Shown piece by piece: positions 35,802 to 44,948 of a stretch of DNA of 64,000 nt. The notes under the pieces are model-generated. The model was not told the origin of the DNA and made no database searches. It saw only the letters and a program-made list of their open reading frames with translations. Every line of letters begins with the position of its first letter. Positions within the stretch are counted from its first letter, which is position 1. This stretch comes from CAWCWN01 sp963799245 (GTDB taxonomy: Bacteria > Chloroflexota > Ktedonobacteria > Ktedonobacterales > Ktedonobacteraceae): the NCBI GenBank assembly GCA_963799245.1, contig CAWCWN010000003.1, positions 310,001-374,000 of the forward strand, in the 5' to 3' direction. A program made the translations under genes and the position numbers.

Positions 35802-37622
35802 ATGTCTGATCACAGCCTGGAGCAGGCAGCATCTCCGGATCCCGCGAACGATCCTGGAGAGATACGCCTGGAAGAAATTTCACCTTCTGCTACTAAAGTG
35901 ATGCCAGTGCAAAATGCCGAACTAGAGGAGGCAATACCGGCGCCACGACCTATGCCAGGCCGCGCTGGGACGGCCGAGCATCTCGCCGCGCGTCAACCTG
36001 TTACTCCACTCGAGGCTGATGCGCCAGAAGTAAAAGCGCGCTTAAGCGAGCTACGCCCAGAGTTCACGGCCCTGGTAACGGACCTGCGCTGGGGCGGCGC
36101 TTCAATTCAAGACATTACAGAGCGCATAATCCCTCTGCTCAATATTGGCCCGGTTCCGCTCTGGGCGCCCGTCTTCATCCCTTACCTGCTAGAGGTAGAT
36201 CGCGCCGGAAATCTCATACCCGTCTGGATGAAGATCATAGAGCAGAGGGAGACACAGACCCTCGCCCCGGATGCCAATCCCGCTGAGTCGCTCCTGGGAC
36301 GAGCCGGCCGCCTCGCTATTCTGATGCTCGGCAACTACAAGTCGCCGGAAATCGCGCAAGCGTTAGGGCAACTCGCCGGCGACCCCAACACGTCACTGTA
36401 CGCGACACAGTCGCTGGTTAAGCAGGCAACGACAGCGGCTCTACAGGCACTGGTCAGCGCGCTCAAAACTGCGCAGGGCTGGGCGAAGGTCGATATTGTC
36501 GAGGCATGCCTGGCGCTGAAGCAGGCGCGCTTTCACGAGATCCTCCTCGCGAGTGGACTCGACAACGTTGGCGGTTTAGAAAGCTATGTTGCTATTCCCA
36601 TCTACCACTCAATTGCCCTGGAGCGCTACCTGTGCGCGGGCAACGATATTACTCCCCGCCTCTCACAGCAAGCGGCTCTCATCCTCAGCCAGGTACTGCA
36701 TGACAGCCTGAGTGCCGACCCGCGTACAGATATACTTCCTGTCATCTTCGAACGCGACCTTCCCAGCGTGGCCAGAGCGCTTTTTGAGGGCGCGCGCAGC
36801 ACACCCGACTGGCAACATGTCATCGCCGTGCATCGTCTCGCGATCCTGCTCGGCCGTTACTGGAGCGATATCTCGCGCGGGGAGATAAGAGATCCGCGTA
36901 TCCTGGAGCCCGTTTACGCTATCTTGCCCATGATGAATGAGGTTGAACGCTGGATGAATGGAGTGGGCCGCGATATTCTGCTGGAGGCCCTGATCGTTTC
37001 TGATCCAGGCGCATCCCAGGCAGCCGTGAAAGCCCTTGGTGAGCTGCGTGACCCTCGCGCTACGCCTTTACTCATCAACTCGATTGAAGCTACCAGAACT
37101 ATCAACACCCGTGAACAGGCTTTGCAGGTGGGATACATGTGCGATACATTGGGGAGGCTCGGTGACCGCCGCGCCCTCCAGCCCATGCTTCAGCTTGCCG
37201 ATCGCAGCGTCAATGCGCTGATACGCGCTGCTCGTCCAAAGCGTCGTGATAACCTGCCGGCCGGGGATGCGGATATTCCCGGCAGCATCGTCTACGCTGC
37301 GGTTGTGCATGCGCTTGGGCAATTGAACGATCGCGCCGCCCTTGATTTTATCATCCGCGCGGCCAATGACTTCGATCCCCATGTACGCACGGAAGCGCTA
37401 GAGGCGCTGAGGCGGCTTGATCCCGCTGGCAGCGATCCGCGCAGCCAGCAGAGCATACGCGAGGCCTTAAGAGATCCTCGCGCCGCGCTTGCTGGCCTGG
37501 CCTGCCAGATAGCAGTACAGTACCACGACGCGGCTGCGACCCCCACGCTGCAGCAAATGGTCCAGTCGCGCCCTGAAGTGGCAGCGGCCGCCTATGACGC
37601 TTTACACCAGCTCAGCCGCTAA
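35802..37622 (+). CDS. HEAT-repeat protein
   Basis: The 606-residue protein has a disordered, Pro/Glu-rich N-terminus (about 1-75) and then helical repeats. Clear HEAT/PBS-lyase-type units are at the C-terminus: AAVKALGELRDPRATPLLIN, DTLGRLGDRRALQPMLQLAD, VVHALGQLNDRAALDFIIRA and LEALRRLDPAGSDPRSQQSI. Such proteins are scaffolds; in this phylum they often occur next to kinases. A membrane-anchored Ser/Thr kinase follows 250 bases downstream, which may be its partner. No catalytic motif is visible. Confidence 0.72.
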   Translation: MSDHSLEQAASPDPANDPGEIRLEEISPSATKVMPVQNAELEEAIPAPRPMPGRAGTAEHLAARQPVTPLEADAPEVKARLSELRPEFTALVTDLRWGGASIQDITERIIPLLNIGPVPLWAPVFIPYLLEVDRAGNLIPVWMKIIEQRETQTLAPDANPAESLLGRAGRLAILMLGNYKSPEIAQALGQLAGDPNTSLYATQSLVKQATTAALQALVSALKTAQGWAKVDIVEACLALKQARFHEILLASGLDNVGGLESYVAIPIYHSIALERYLCAGNDITPRLSQQAALILSQVLHDSLSADPRTDILPVIFERDLPSVARALFEGARSTPDWQHVIAVHRLAILLGRYWSDISRGEIRDPRILEPVYAILPMMNEVERWMNGVGRDILLEALIVSDPGASQAAVKALGELRDPRATPLLINSIEATRTINTREQALQVGYMCDTLGRLGDRRALQPMLQLADRSVNALIRAARPKRRDNLPAGDADIPGSIVYAAVVHALGQLNDRAALDFIIRAANDFDPHVRTEALEALRRLDPAGSDPRSQQSIREALRDPRAALAGLACQIAVQYHDAAATPTLQQMVQSRPEVAAAAYDALHQLSR

Positions 37623-37627
37623 TAGTG

Positions 37628-37674
37628 GGGCAGAGCGGGCCTCCCTGACCAGGGAGGCCCGCTCTGCCCGTTTT
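37628..37674 (+). terminator. strong rho-independent terminator
   Basis: A 19-bp perfect stem (37628-37646 against 37651-37669) with a GACC loop, followed by G and TTTT. Starts six bases after the HEAT gene stop. Confidence 0.85.
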
Positions 37675-37872
37675 ATATCACCAATCCCTCGCCACCTGGT
37701 AGGACGTTTGTCTCACATCCAGGGGCCAGATTTCGTCCCTGCCTGTATACTGAATATAGGAAGAATCACTTTCAATACTTTAAGGATCGTCTACCAGACC
37801 CTCATGACAGCGAGTGTATATTTCCTTATGCATATGGGTGATTCTCACTTTTCCTGATTGAGGATAGGCAAA

Positions 37873-39324
37873 ATGAATATGTTGGCGGGGAAATCTCTCG
37901 GTGGTTATCGCCTGTTAAGGCTCATCGAGAGTGGTGGTATGGGCGATATTTATTTAGCTCAACACACACGTATCGGTCGAAGAGTCGCAATCAAGGTGGT
38001 CTGTGGTGACCTACGCGCCGTGCCTAATACTCCTGAAGGCAGACAGGCAGCCGTACGGTTTGAACGCGAAGCTCAGGCCGTCGCAGGATTGGAACATGAA
38101 CATATTTTACCCCTTTATCATTTTGGCGAAGAGGTCAGCGAACCAGACGGGCCACCAATCACCTACCTGGTAATGCCGTATCTCTCCGAGGGCTCACTCT
38201 GGAACTGGTTGCAGAGACGTACACAACAGTTTGGCTTTGACTGGCCCATCTCGGCTGAAGAGGCCGGCTATTATCTCTTACAGGCCGCATCAGGCTTGCA
38301 GTGCGCCCACGATCATGGAATTATTCACCGGGATATCAAACCCACAAATTTTTTAATTCGCGTCGAACGCAGCTCCTCTAAAGAGGCACAGGGGGCGGCC
38401 ATTAGCAGGCTTTTCCCCCAGGGCAGGCCCCACCTGTTGCTTGCTGATTTTGGCCTGGCGGCTTTCTACCGCAATGGGCGCTCATTGCACCGCTCCGTAG
38501 GCACCCCGCTCTACATGGCGCCAGAGCAATTTGATGACCCCTCCCTGGCTAACTCCATCCAGGTTGGACCAGCGGCCGACCAGTATGCACTGGCCGTCAT
38601 GATCTACCAGCTCGTGACCGGCCACGCCGTCTTCGAGGGCACGGCCAGCCAGTTGCTTCACCACCACCACCATACGGCGCCCGCGCGCCCGAGCGCGCAT
38701 AACCCCTCGCTCCCGCGTGAGGTAGACGAGGTATTTCTACGAGCCCTGGCGAAAAAACCTGAACAACGCTATCCCAGCATCCTGGAATTTGCCCAGGCGT
38801 ACGATGCGGCCCTGCAACTCTCGCAACGCGCGTATGCCACCAGCGTAGCCGGGGGGCAGGTAATAGCAACCAGCGTCGCCACACTTAATAGACTCGAGTC
38901 AAGAGAGATACAGCTCACCACGGACCAGCGCTACCGCAGCACACAGCCTTTACCCAACGCGGGAAAAGTCGCTGTACGCCTACGTACCCCGCTGCCCGCC
39001 CCTGTGGCCGCGGCTCCCGCCGCGCGCGTTGCAACCATGGAAGAACCCAGGCGCGGCCAGACACCACAGCCGCCGCCAGCCGTGGAAGAGAAAGCCGCCA
39101 GCGATACTTCCCCCGCGCCCACGCTGCCCATACCATATATGTCTAACAGGACATTCGCGCTGCGCATGTTCGGCCACACACCGAGCGGCGCCATGATCGT
39201 GCTTGGCCTGATTGTGCTTGTCATCCTTGCGCTTGGGCTGCTCCTGGCCGTGCTATTTTCGACCCACAGGCTTGCCTGGCTAGAGCCGGCGATGGCGCTG
39301 CTGGCACAGGTCGGGGGGTCATGA
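37873..39324 (+). CDS. membrane-anchored Ser/Thr protein kinase (Hanks type)
   Basis: A Pkn/PknB-like kinase. I choose ATG 37873 (483 residues), with GAGG upstream at 37858-37863, over the TTG at 37858. The kinase core has the glycine loop [12 protein letters not shown], the ATP lysine in RRVAIKVV, Glu in [14 protein letters not shown], catalytic loop [12 protein letters not shown] and DFGLAAF, with activation-loop [11 protein letters not shown]. After about residue 290 there is a Pro/Ala-rich linker and a C-terminal membrane helix ([20 protein letters not shown]), so the kinase faces the cytoplasm. No PASTA or sensor domain lies outside. Likely linked to the HEAT-repeat protein upstream. Confidence 0.9.
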   Translation: MNMLAGKSLGGYRLLRLIESGGMGDIYLAQHTRIGRRVAIKVVCGDLRAVPNTPEGRQAAVRFEREAQAVAGLEHEHILPLYHFGEEVSEPDGPPITYLVMPYLSEGSLWNWLQRRTQQFGFDWPISAEEAGYYLLQAASGLQCAHDHGIIHRDIKPTNFLIRVERSSSKEAQGAAISRLFPQGRPHLLLADFGLAAFYRNGRSLHRSVGTPLYMAPEQFDDPSLANSIQVGPAADQYALAVMIYQLVTGHAVFEGTASQLLHHHHHTAPARPSAHNPSLPREVDEVFLRALAKKPEQRYPSILEFAQAYDAALQLSQRAYATSVAGGQVIATSVATLNRLESREIQLTTDQRYRSTQPLPNAGKVAVRLRTPLPAPVAAAPAARVATMEEPRRGQTPQPPPAVEEKAASDTSPAPTLPIPYMSNRTFALRMFGHTPSGAMIVLGLIVLVILALGLLLAVLFSTHRLAWLEPAMALLAQVGGS

Positions 39325-39331
39325 AACAGGT

Positions 39332-39360
39332 TCGCCTGGGAAGAAGCAGACCCCAGGCGA
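39332..39360. terminator. hairpin between convergent genes
   Basis: TCGCCTGGG (39332-39340) and CCCAGGCGA (39352-39360) form a perfect nine-bp stem in the 40-base gap between the kinase and the CocE-type hydrolase. No T-run. Confidence 0.45.
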
Positions 39361-39364
39361 GTTA

Positions 39365-41149
39365 CTACAGAGGCAACTTACTCGCGACAAGCGGCAGCAC
39401 GACATATGATGGGTGTTCGCGCTCGTGCAGAATCGTTTGCTGAGCCACGACCATCTCCTCGTCAGCGCCGAAAGTATGGCCCGTATTGGGGTTACGATCC
39501 CAGCGTGGAAAATTGCTGCTGGTAATATCAAGGCGGATACGATGACCGGCCATAAAAACGTTACTGGTTGACCAGAGATCGATCTCATATTCGTAAGCCT
39601 TGCCAGGCTCAATCAGCGAGGCGGCTTCACCCCTGGCGAAATTGCGATAGCGAGCACGAATAATGCCATCGGTCAGGTTTTGTGCGTAACCGCCGGGGTG
39701 CACATCCACCAGGCGCGCCACAAAATCTGTATCGGCTGCGCTCGAGGTGGCCCACAGGCGCACAGTAATCGGGCCGGTCACTTCAATATCCTGTTCCAGT
39801 GCTGGCGTCGTATAGACCAGAACAGCGGCGCGGCTCTCAGTCGAACGCTGATCAAACACGCCAGGTCGGTACTCTGGCGTCATCAAGAGCGCGCCGCCCT
39901 TTGTAATGACCGGATTGGCAGGATCATAGCTATACTGGTCGGCTGGCTCTGCGCCCGGGGCCTCTGTACTCAGGAGCCCATCACCATTCAGGGAGTTGGC
40001 ATGTCCGGCACTGTGCAGATAATACGGCGTACTGACGGCGCGTGCAAGCGGCCATTCCTGCTCATCACGCCAGACGTTCGCGCCCATCACAAAGAGCTTG
40101 ATGGGAGCCTCTTTGAGCATACCTGTATCGCGTCCCTTGAGCCAATGATCAAACCAGCGCACCTGCAAGCTGGCGAAATCGATCTGCAGGTCGATAAAGG
40201 CTGCGCTCGCGGCGAAGCCAAAGTTCATTTCACCGATAGGGTTGGTGACTCCCCCATGCGACCATGGCCCGACCAGGAGCTTGCTCTGGCGCGCAGCGGG
40301 CGTTGCACCCCGCTCGCGCATGATCTTAAAATTGTTAAGTGTATCCTGCAGGAAGATATCGTACCATCCCCCCACGTTAAGCGTAGGGACAGTGACCTGC
40401 TCATGCCTGCCCACAATTATAAGCGGCTTGATCTGCTCGTACTCGCGATCCATCGGCCTCGCGATCGTGTCGATGACGCTCGGCGCTATATCGTGGCGTT
40501 TGAGCGGCGCATAATCCTTAAGTGGCAGCGACCAGTAGCCCTGTGGGCCAAGGGCATCCATCTCTTTAGCCAGCATATAGAAGCTGCGCCCCAGGGTCTG
40601 CTGATCTCCACGATGACGGCGCAGCAGCACATCGAGGCCCATCATCAAGTTCCAGCTCGCCGCGCTGCCCAGTTCCAGGGCTCCGCCACGAAAGACGACC
40701 CCATTGAAAGGATCGTTCCATGTTTGAAATGGTATCATGGCTTTGAGCGCAGGTGGCTGATGAACAGCTGGCGCCCACTGGGTGAAGCCAAAGTATGAGA
40801 CCCCATACATGCCAACCTGGCCATCAGCATACGGCAGATGAGCGGCCCAGGCGATTGTGTCAACCCCATCCTGCGCCTCATTGATAAAAGGACTCCATTC
40901 ACCCTCCGAGCTCAGGCGGCCGCGCGTGTCCTGCACAATGACCACATAGCCACGCCTTGCGAGCTGGGCTGGGTCCAGGACAGACGAGCCTATAGGAAGG
41001 TCTTTGCCATAGGGCAGGCGAGTAAGGAGAACCGGCCATCTCCCCTCTCCCGCCGGGCGATAGATGTTGGCACGCAAGACCGTACCATCTTTCATGCGCG
41101 CTGGGACGTCATACTCTACAATGATCTGCTGGACCTCCTGCATCGCCAT
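39365..41149 (-). CDS. CocE/NonD-type serine hydrolase (S15 family)
   Basis: An alpha/beta hydrolase of the X-Pro-dipeptidyl-peptidase/cocaine-esterase family. I choose ATG 41149 (594 residues), with AAGGAG nine bases ahead; the longer frame adds 19 residues. Ser118 sits in VGMYGVSYFGFTQW, Asp in NVGGWYDIFLQD and His in LVGPWSHGG, completing the triad. After about residue 360 the C-terminal jelly-roll domain (DIEVTGPITVRLWATSSAAD and MAGHRIRLDITSSNFPRWDR) is typical of the family. It hydrolyses esters or amides; the natural substrate is unknown. No signal peptide is seen, so it is cytoplasmic. Confidence 0.88.
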   Translation of the reverse strand: MAMQEVQQIIVEYDVPARMKDGTVLRANIYRPAGEGRWPVLLTRLPYGKDLPIGSSVLDPAQLARRGYVVIVQDTRGRLSSEGEWSPFINEAQDGVDTIAWAAHLPYADGQVGMYGVSYFGFTQWAPAVHQPPALKAMIPFQTWNDPFNGVVFRGGALELGSAASWNLMMGLDVLLRRHRGDQQTLGRSFYMLAKEMDALGPQGYWSLPLKDYAPLKRHDIAPSVIDTIARPMDREYEQIKPLIIVGRHEQVTVPTLNVGGWYDIFLQDTLNNFKIMRERGATPAARQSKLLVGPWSHGGVTNPIGEMNFGFAASAAFIDLQIDFASLQVRWFDHWLKGRDTGMLKEAPIKLFVMGANVWRDEQEWPLARAVSTPYYLHSAGHANSLNGDGLLSTEAPGAEPADQYSYDPANPVITKGGALLMTPEYRPGVFDQRSTESRAAVLVYTTPALEQDIEVTGPITVRLWATSSAADTDFVARLVDVHPGGYAQNLTDGIIRARYRNFARGEAASLIEPGKAYEYEIDLWSTSNVFMAGHRIRLDITSSNFPRWDRNPNTGHTFGADEEMVVAQQTILHEREHPSYVVLPLVASKLPL

Positions 41150-41399
41150 AAGTTTTATGCTCCTTCGGACAGAATATGCAAAGGCTTGCAACCGACTTGA
41201 GAACAAGGTTCATCAAGCCTGCCTGGAACTCATTCTATCACATCAATGACTGTCAAGCGGGGATCAGGCCACCTGCAAAGCCTGAGCTGAGATACAGCGA
41301 GAATGTGACGGTATAAACGCGTGAGAGCTACAACTCTGTTCGGCACCATTCGTATCTCTCATATCTATGTTTTGTTAGCGGGACAGGAGAGGCGCGAGC

Positions 41400-41546
41400 A
41401 TGAAAGAGAACAGATCATTTGTCAAACCACTGTTGTGGGCGTACAGCGCGGTCGGTGTCTTCACGGCTATCTCGATAGCCGTGCCATTGTTGTGGGAGCG
41501 CCTGGCCAACCGCTCCAATCGCAATAGCCGGCCGCCCCAAAAATAA
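41400..41546 (+). CDS. 48-residue single-helix membrane protein
   Basis: A short frame with ATG 41400 and stop TAA 41544-41546. A basic N-terminus (MKENRSFVKP) is followed by one hydrophobic helix (about residues 11-32: LLWAYSAVGVFTAISIAVPL) and a basic tail (NRSNRNSRPPQK). AGGAG lies about ten bases ahead. This is a typical small membrane protein composition, but without homologues I cannot prove it. It contains an internal palindrome at 41462-41483. Confidence 0.5.
   Translation: MKENRSFVKPLLWAYSAVGVFTAISIAVPLLWERLANRSNRNSRPPQK
41462..41483. repeat. 22-bp palindrome
   Basis: CACGGCTATC (41462-41471) and GATAGCCGTG (41474-41483) are perfect inverted repeats around a two-base centre, located in the small membrane protein frame and about 190 bases upstream of the IclR-type regulator gene. 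It could be an operator or simply a chance feature of the coding sequence. Confidence 0.3.
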
Positions 41547-41674
41547 GCCGGACAGTTCGGGCCGCCAAAGCTCCCGGCCACGCTTGACACTCCCCATGGG
41601 ATTGGCTATACTCTCTGCATGCATAAGTGGAACAGGATTCCACTGTGTAGAACACAGAGGTCGACCTGCATTCT

Positions 41675-42481
41675 ATGCGTGAGCGGGGAAACGTTATGCG
41701 CCATGGCGAGCCATTGGAGGGCGAAAAAACTGTACAGATTGTTCATCGAATTGCCGGCGTCTTAAGGGCCTTTGGCAAGCAGGGATTGCTCGGTATCACG
41801 GATCTCGCCAATGCGACAGGGCTCCCCAAGTCCACGACCCATCGACTCGTTACCGCACTGGTAAATGAGGGGCTGCTCGTGCAGGACGAGGACAGCCATA
41901 AATACACCTTGAGCTTGCATGTCACGGCTCTGGGCGCAAGCATCCTTAGCTCCAATACGGTCCGCAGGTCCGCCCGGCCAATCTTGATGGAATTACGCGA
42001 CCAGACGCGTAAATCCGTGCACCTGGCGGTCCTGGAGGGGTTAGAGGCTGTTATAATTGACACCGAAGATTCCTATTATTTTGTACGCGCTGTAAACGTT
42101 CCAGGACAGCATCTACCCGCCCATGCCATCTCAACCGGCAAAGTACTGCTTGCCTATCAATGGGATGTACGCCTGCGCGAAATACTTAGTCATGCGCAAT
42201 TGACGAGCTATACCGAACGCACGATTACGGATCCACGCTTATTGCATGAGGAACTGCGGCGCGTGCGGGCCATTGGCTATGCTATTTCCCGCGGCGAGCT
42301 GGAGGATGGCATTGATGCTGTTGCCGCCCCCATTTTTGACCACCTGGGCACTATCGTCGCCTCGGTTTCGATTGGGGGTCCCAGCGAGCGCTGCCGCCCC
42401 AGGCAGGCCGAACTGGTCGCCGCCGTTACCCTGGCGGGTCAACAGGTCACCCAGGCACTGCGATATGTTGGCTGGCACTAG
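41675..42481 (+). CDS. IclR-family transcriptional regulator
   Basis: IclR proteins sense a small molecule in a GAF-like C-terminal domain and control catabolic operons. In 268 residues the winged HTH is at about 20-80 (LLGITDLANATGLPKSTTHR), and the effector domain at about 95-260 has VHLAVLEGLEAVIIDTED, LPAHAISTGKVLLAY, GYAISRGELEDGIDAVAAPI and the end with ASVSIGGPSERC. Start is ATG 41675; 41696 is an alternative. It precedes the molybdenum hydroxylase operon by about 250 bases in the same direction and is the likely regulator, responding to its substrate or product. Confidence 0.88.
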   Translation: MRERGNVMRHGEPLEGEKTVQIVHRIAGVLRAFGKQGLLGITDLANATGLPKSTTHRLVTALVNEGLLVQDEDSHKYTLSLHVTALGASILSSNTVRRSARPILMELRDQTRKSVHLAVLEGLEAVIIDTEDSYYFVRAVNVPGQHLPAHAISTGKVLLAYQWDVRLREILSHAQLTSYTERTITDPRLLHEELRRVRAIGYAISRGELEDGIDAVAAPIFDHLGTIVASVSIGGPSERCRPRQAELVAAVTLAGQQVTQALRYVGWH

Positions 42482-42733
42482 GCCGTAAGTATAGGGAGCC
42501 CGACATGGCAGCAACTAGCCGAGCTATATATCAGTGGCGGTCAACGCGGCGTCACCCCGCGCCTGGGAGTAGCAGACCTGCTCAACATCACCCGAGCAGG
42601 CGTCATCCAGGCCTCGGCGGCCCCTCAGCATGACTCTACCCGCTGCGATGTGAGAGCAGCGGCCAACGACCAGGACATGTAGCCTGGCACAGGTAGCGTC
42701 CTGGTGCGTTAGTTTAATTGATGCGGAGAAGCT

Positions 42734-43588
42734 ATGCAGGGTATCCTGGTCGCGGTCAAAGGAGCAGGAGATCTCGCCAGCGGTGTGATACACCGCCTGA
42801 TACGCGCGGGTTTTGCGGTTATGGCAACCGAATTACCCGAGCCGACCGTCGTGCGACGCACGGTAGCCTTTGCTGAGGCCACTGCGCTGGGACGGGTCAC
42901 GGTTGAAGATGTGACGGCCTGCCTCGCCACCTCACCCTCTGAGATCGCAGTCGCCCTTGCGCAGGGCCAGGTTCCTATCGTTATTGACCCTGGCGGCGCA
43001 ATGCTGAGGCAGATGCAGCCGGTGGTCCTGGTCGAGGCGACAGTCTCAAAGCGCAACAGCGGCGTCAGTCAGGCGGATGCTCCTGTTGTAATCGCGCTGG
43101 GGCCTGGTTACGAGGCCGGCAAAGATGTCCATGCGGTCATCGAAACGCAGCGCGGCCATAACCTGGGGCGCGTCTACCTGCAAGGCAGCGCCGCAGCGAA
43201 CAGCGGCGTTCCGGGCGCGATCGGTGGCTATACCGTCGAACGCCTCTTACGCGCGCCCTGCGCCGGAATCATCCAGGGGGTACGTCAGATAGGTGACTCC
43301 GTTGCGCGCGGCGAAAGCGTAGCCGTCATCAAAACATCCGCGGGCAGTGACGAGCAGACAGTGCCCGTTATAGCGGCAATTGACGGCGTGATGCGCGGCC
43401 TCGTTCGCGACGGCCTGCATGTGACCCCCGGCATGAAGGTGGGAGATATTGATCCCAGAGCAGTTCGTGCTCACTGCTTCACTATCTCGGATAAATCGCG
43501 CGCCATCGCCGGGGGCGTGCTGGAGGCGATGCTCTACCTCTTAGCTAGAAAGTATGTCTTGTATGCTCAAGATCGCGGCCTATCATAG
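42734..43588 (+). CDS. yqeB: molybdenum hydroxylase accessory protein (YqeB/EF2563 type)
   Basis: A 284-residue protein of the family linked with maturation of molybdenum hydroxylases, including selenium-dependent ones. It begins ILVAVKGAGDLASGVIHRLI with a Rossmann-like Gly pattern, continues ELPEPTVVRRTVAFAEA and has VVIALGPGYEAGKDVHAVIE in the middle with GRVYLQGSAAANSGVPG after it. Its gene is directly upstream of the FAD subunit, overlapping it by 35 bases. The reaction is not known; a role in processing or inserting the molybdenum cofactor is inferred from context. GGAGAAG precedes the ATG. Confidence 0.82.
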   Translation: MQGILVAVKGAGDLASGVIHRLIRAGFAVMATELPEPTVVRRTVAFAEATALGRVTVEDVTACLATSPSEIAVALAQGQVPIVIDPGGAMLRQMQPVVLVEATVSKRNSGVSQADAPVVIALGPGYEAGKDVHAVIETQRGHNLGRVYLQGSAAANSGVPGAIGGYTVERLLRAPCAGIIQGVRQIGDSVARGESVAVIKTSAGSDEQTVPVIAAIDGVMRGLVRDGLHVTPGMKVGDIDPRAVRAHCFTISDKSRAIAGGVLEAMLYLLARKYVLYAQDRGLS

Positions 43589-44435
43589 CCCAACCACGCT
43601 CGCCGAGGCCTGCTCATTACTGGCAGAGGAGGGACGCACAGTTATCGCGGGGGGCACGGACCTGCTAGTAAATCCGCGTTACATGGCCGGTGTGAATGAG
43701 GTGGTGGACATCCGCAAGCTGGGATGCGCTTATATTACTGTAGAAGCAGGCTGGCTGCATATAGGCGCCGGGGTTACCATGCGCGCAGTAGCCAGGCACA
43801 CCCGCGTCCAGGGCCTGGCCAACGGCATCCTGGCGCGTGCGGCTGCCGTCTGCGGCTCGCCCAACATCCGCAATATGGCCACCCTGGTGGGCAATGTAGC
43901 CTCAGCCCTGCCATCCGCCGACACCCCACCAGCTCTGCTTGCGCTCAATGCCGAGGTCGTGCTGGCAGGTATAGCAGGAGAGCGCTGTGTGCCTCTCGCA
44001 AGCTTTTTTGTTGCCCCGGCCAAAAGTATACGCGCCCGCGAACTCATCCGCGAACTGCGCCTGCAGCTGCCTGCAAATGATGTGGGTGGCGGCTTTTATA
44101 AGCTTGGCCGCACGGCCGAGGACATTTCACTGGTCAACGCAGCGGCTATCCTGCGTACACAGGGCGGTACTATCACTTCCGCGCGCCTCGTGCTGGGAGC
44201 AGTGGCTCCGACGCCTTTACGCGCCGTGAAAGCCGAGGAGTCCTTGATCGGCCAACCAGCTACAGAGGAGACCTTCCGGAAGATAGCGGATATAGTGCGT
44301 GCTGAAGTGCGGCCTATCAGTGATCAACGCGCCTCCGCTGATTATCGGCGGCGTATGAGTGGTGTGACGGCTGTACGGGCCTTGCGCCAGGCATGCTGCC
44401 TGGCGCCGCGAGGAGAGGAATGGCAGCATGCCTGA
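43554..44435 (+). CDS. molybdenum hydroxylase FAD-binding subunit
   Basis: The medium subunit (CoxM/XdhB type) carries FAD and passes electrons from the iron-sulfur clusters. In 293 residues the FAD-binding domain has EEGRTVIAGGTDLLVNPRYM, HIGAGVTMRAVARH and the pyrophosphate loop SPNIRNMATLVGNVASALPS, and the C-terminal domain has KLGRTAEDISLVNAAAI. The gene overlaps the accessory gene before it by 35 bases and the iron-sulfur gene after it by eight, so it belongs to one operon with translational coupling. Confidence 0.92.
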   Translation: MSCMLKIAAYHSPTTLAEACSLLAEEGRTVIAGGTDLLVNPRYMAGVNEVVDIRKLGCAYITVEAGWLHIGAGVTMRAVARHTRVQGLANGILARAAAVCGSPNIRNMATLVGNVASALPSADTPPALLALNAEVVLAGIAGERCVPLASFFVAPAKSIRARELIRELRLQLPANDVGGGFYKLGRTAEDISLVNAAAILRTQGGTITSARLVLGAVAPTPLRAVKAEESLIGQPATEETFRKIADIVRAEVRPISDQRASADYRRRMSGVTAVRALRQACCLAPRGEEWQHA

Positions 44436-44904
44436 GTTCGATATTACGCTCAAAGTCAATGGTCGTAGTGTAAAATGGCGCATCGCGGCGGGAGAGACGC
44501 TCCTGGAAGCCCTGCATGCTCATTACCTCAAGGGGACAAAACTCATCTGTGGCACGGGCGACTGCTGCGGCTGCGGCGTGCTGCTGAACGGCGACTCCAT
44601 TAACGCCTGCTGTATGCTCGCCGCTCAAGCCGCCGGCTCCGATCTGCTCACCATTGAAGGGCTGGCAGCGCAGGGCAGGCTTCACCCCATCCAGGAGGCC
44701 TTTGCCCAGGAGGGAGCCGCCCAGTGTGGCTACTGCACCCCGGGTTTTATCATGCGCACCTATGCCTTTTTACAGGAACACCCCGCTCCCAGCGAGGCCG
44801 ATGTACGCGCGGCCCTGGCCGGCAATATTTGTCGCTGCACGGGCTACGTCAAGCCCGTCGCAGCAGTACTAAGGGCGGCTCGGATGATCAATGCAAGCAG
44901 GTAA
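44428..44904 (+). CDS. molybdenum hydroxylase 2Fe-2S subunit
   Basis: The small subunit (CoxS/XdhC-alpha type) has two [2Fe-2S] clusters. In 158 residues the plant-type N-terminal cluster has LICGTGDCCGCGVLLNGDS with Cys residues spaced C-x4-C-x2-C (the C and GC in the CxGxCGxC-like part) and a later Cys in NACCMLA, and the helical C-terminal domain has QCGYCTPGFIMRTYAFLQ and NICRCTGYVKPV. Both clusters look complete. Overlaps the FAD subunit by eight bases and lies 44 bases before the large subunit. Confidence 0.92.
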   Translation: MPEFDITLKVNGRSVKWRIAAGETLLEALHAHYLKGTKLICGTGDCCGCGVLLNGDSINACCMLAAQAAGSDLLTIEGLAAQGRLHPIQEAFAQEGAAQCGYCTPGFIMRTYAFLQEHPAPSEADVRAALAGNICRCTGYVKPVAAVLRAARMINASR

Positions 44905-44948
44905 CTTGTATGTACGTAATAAGCATGGTATGATTCTTGCAAGATCGG

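Noticed and set aside
39680..40798. Plus-strand frame of 372 residues inside the CocE-type hydrolase
   Set aside because: Antisense to a complete hydrolase with intact triad.
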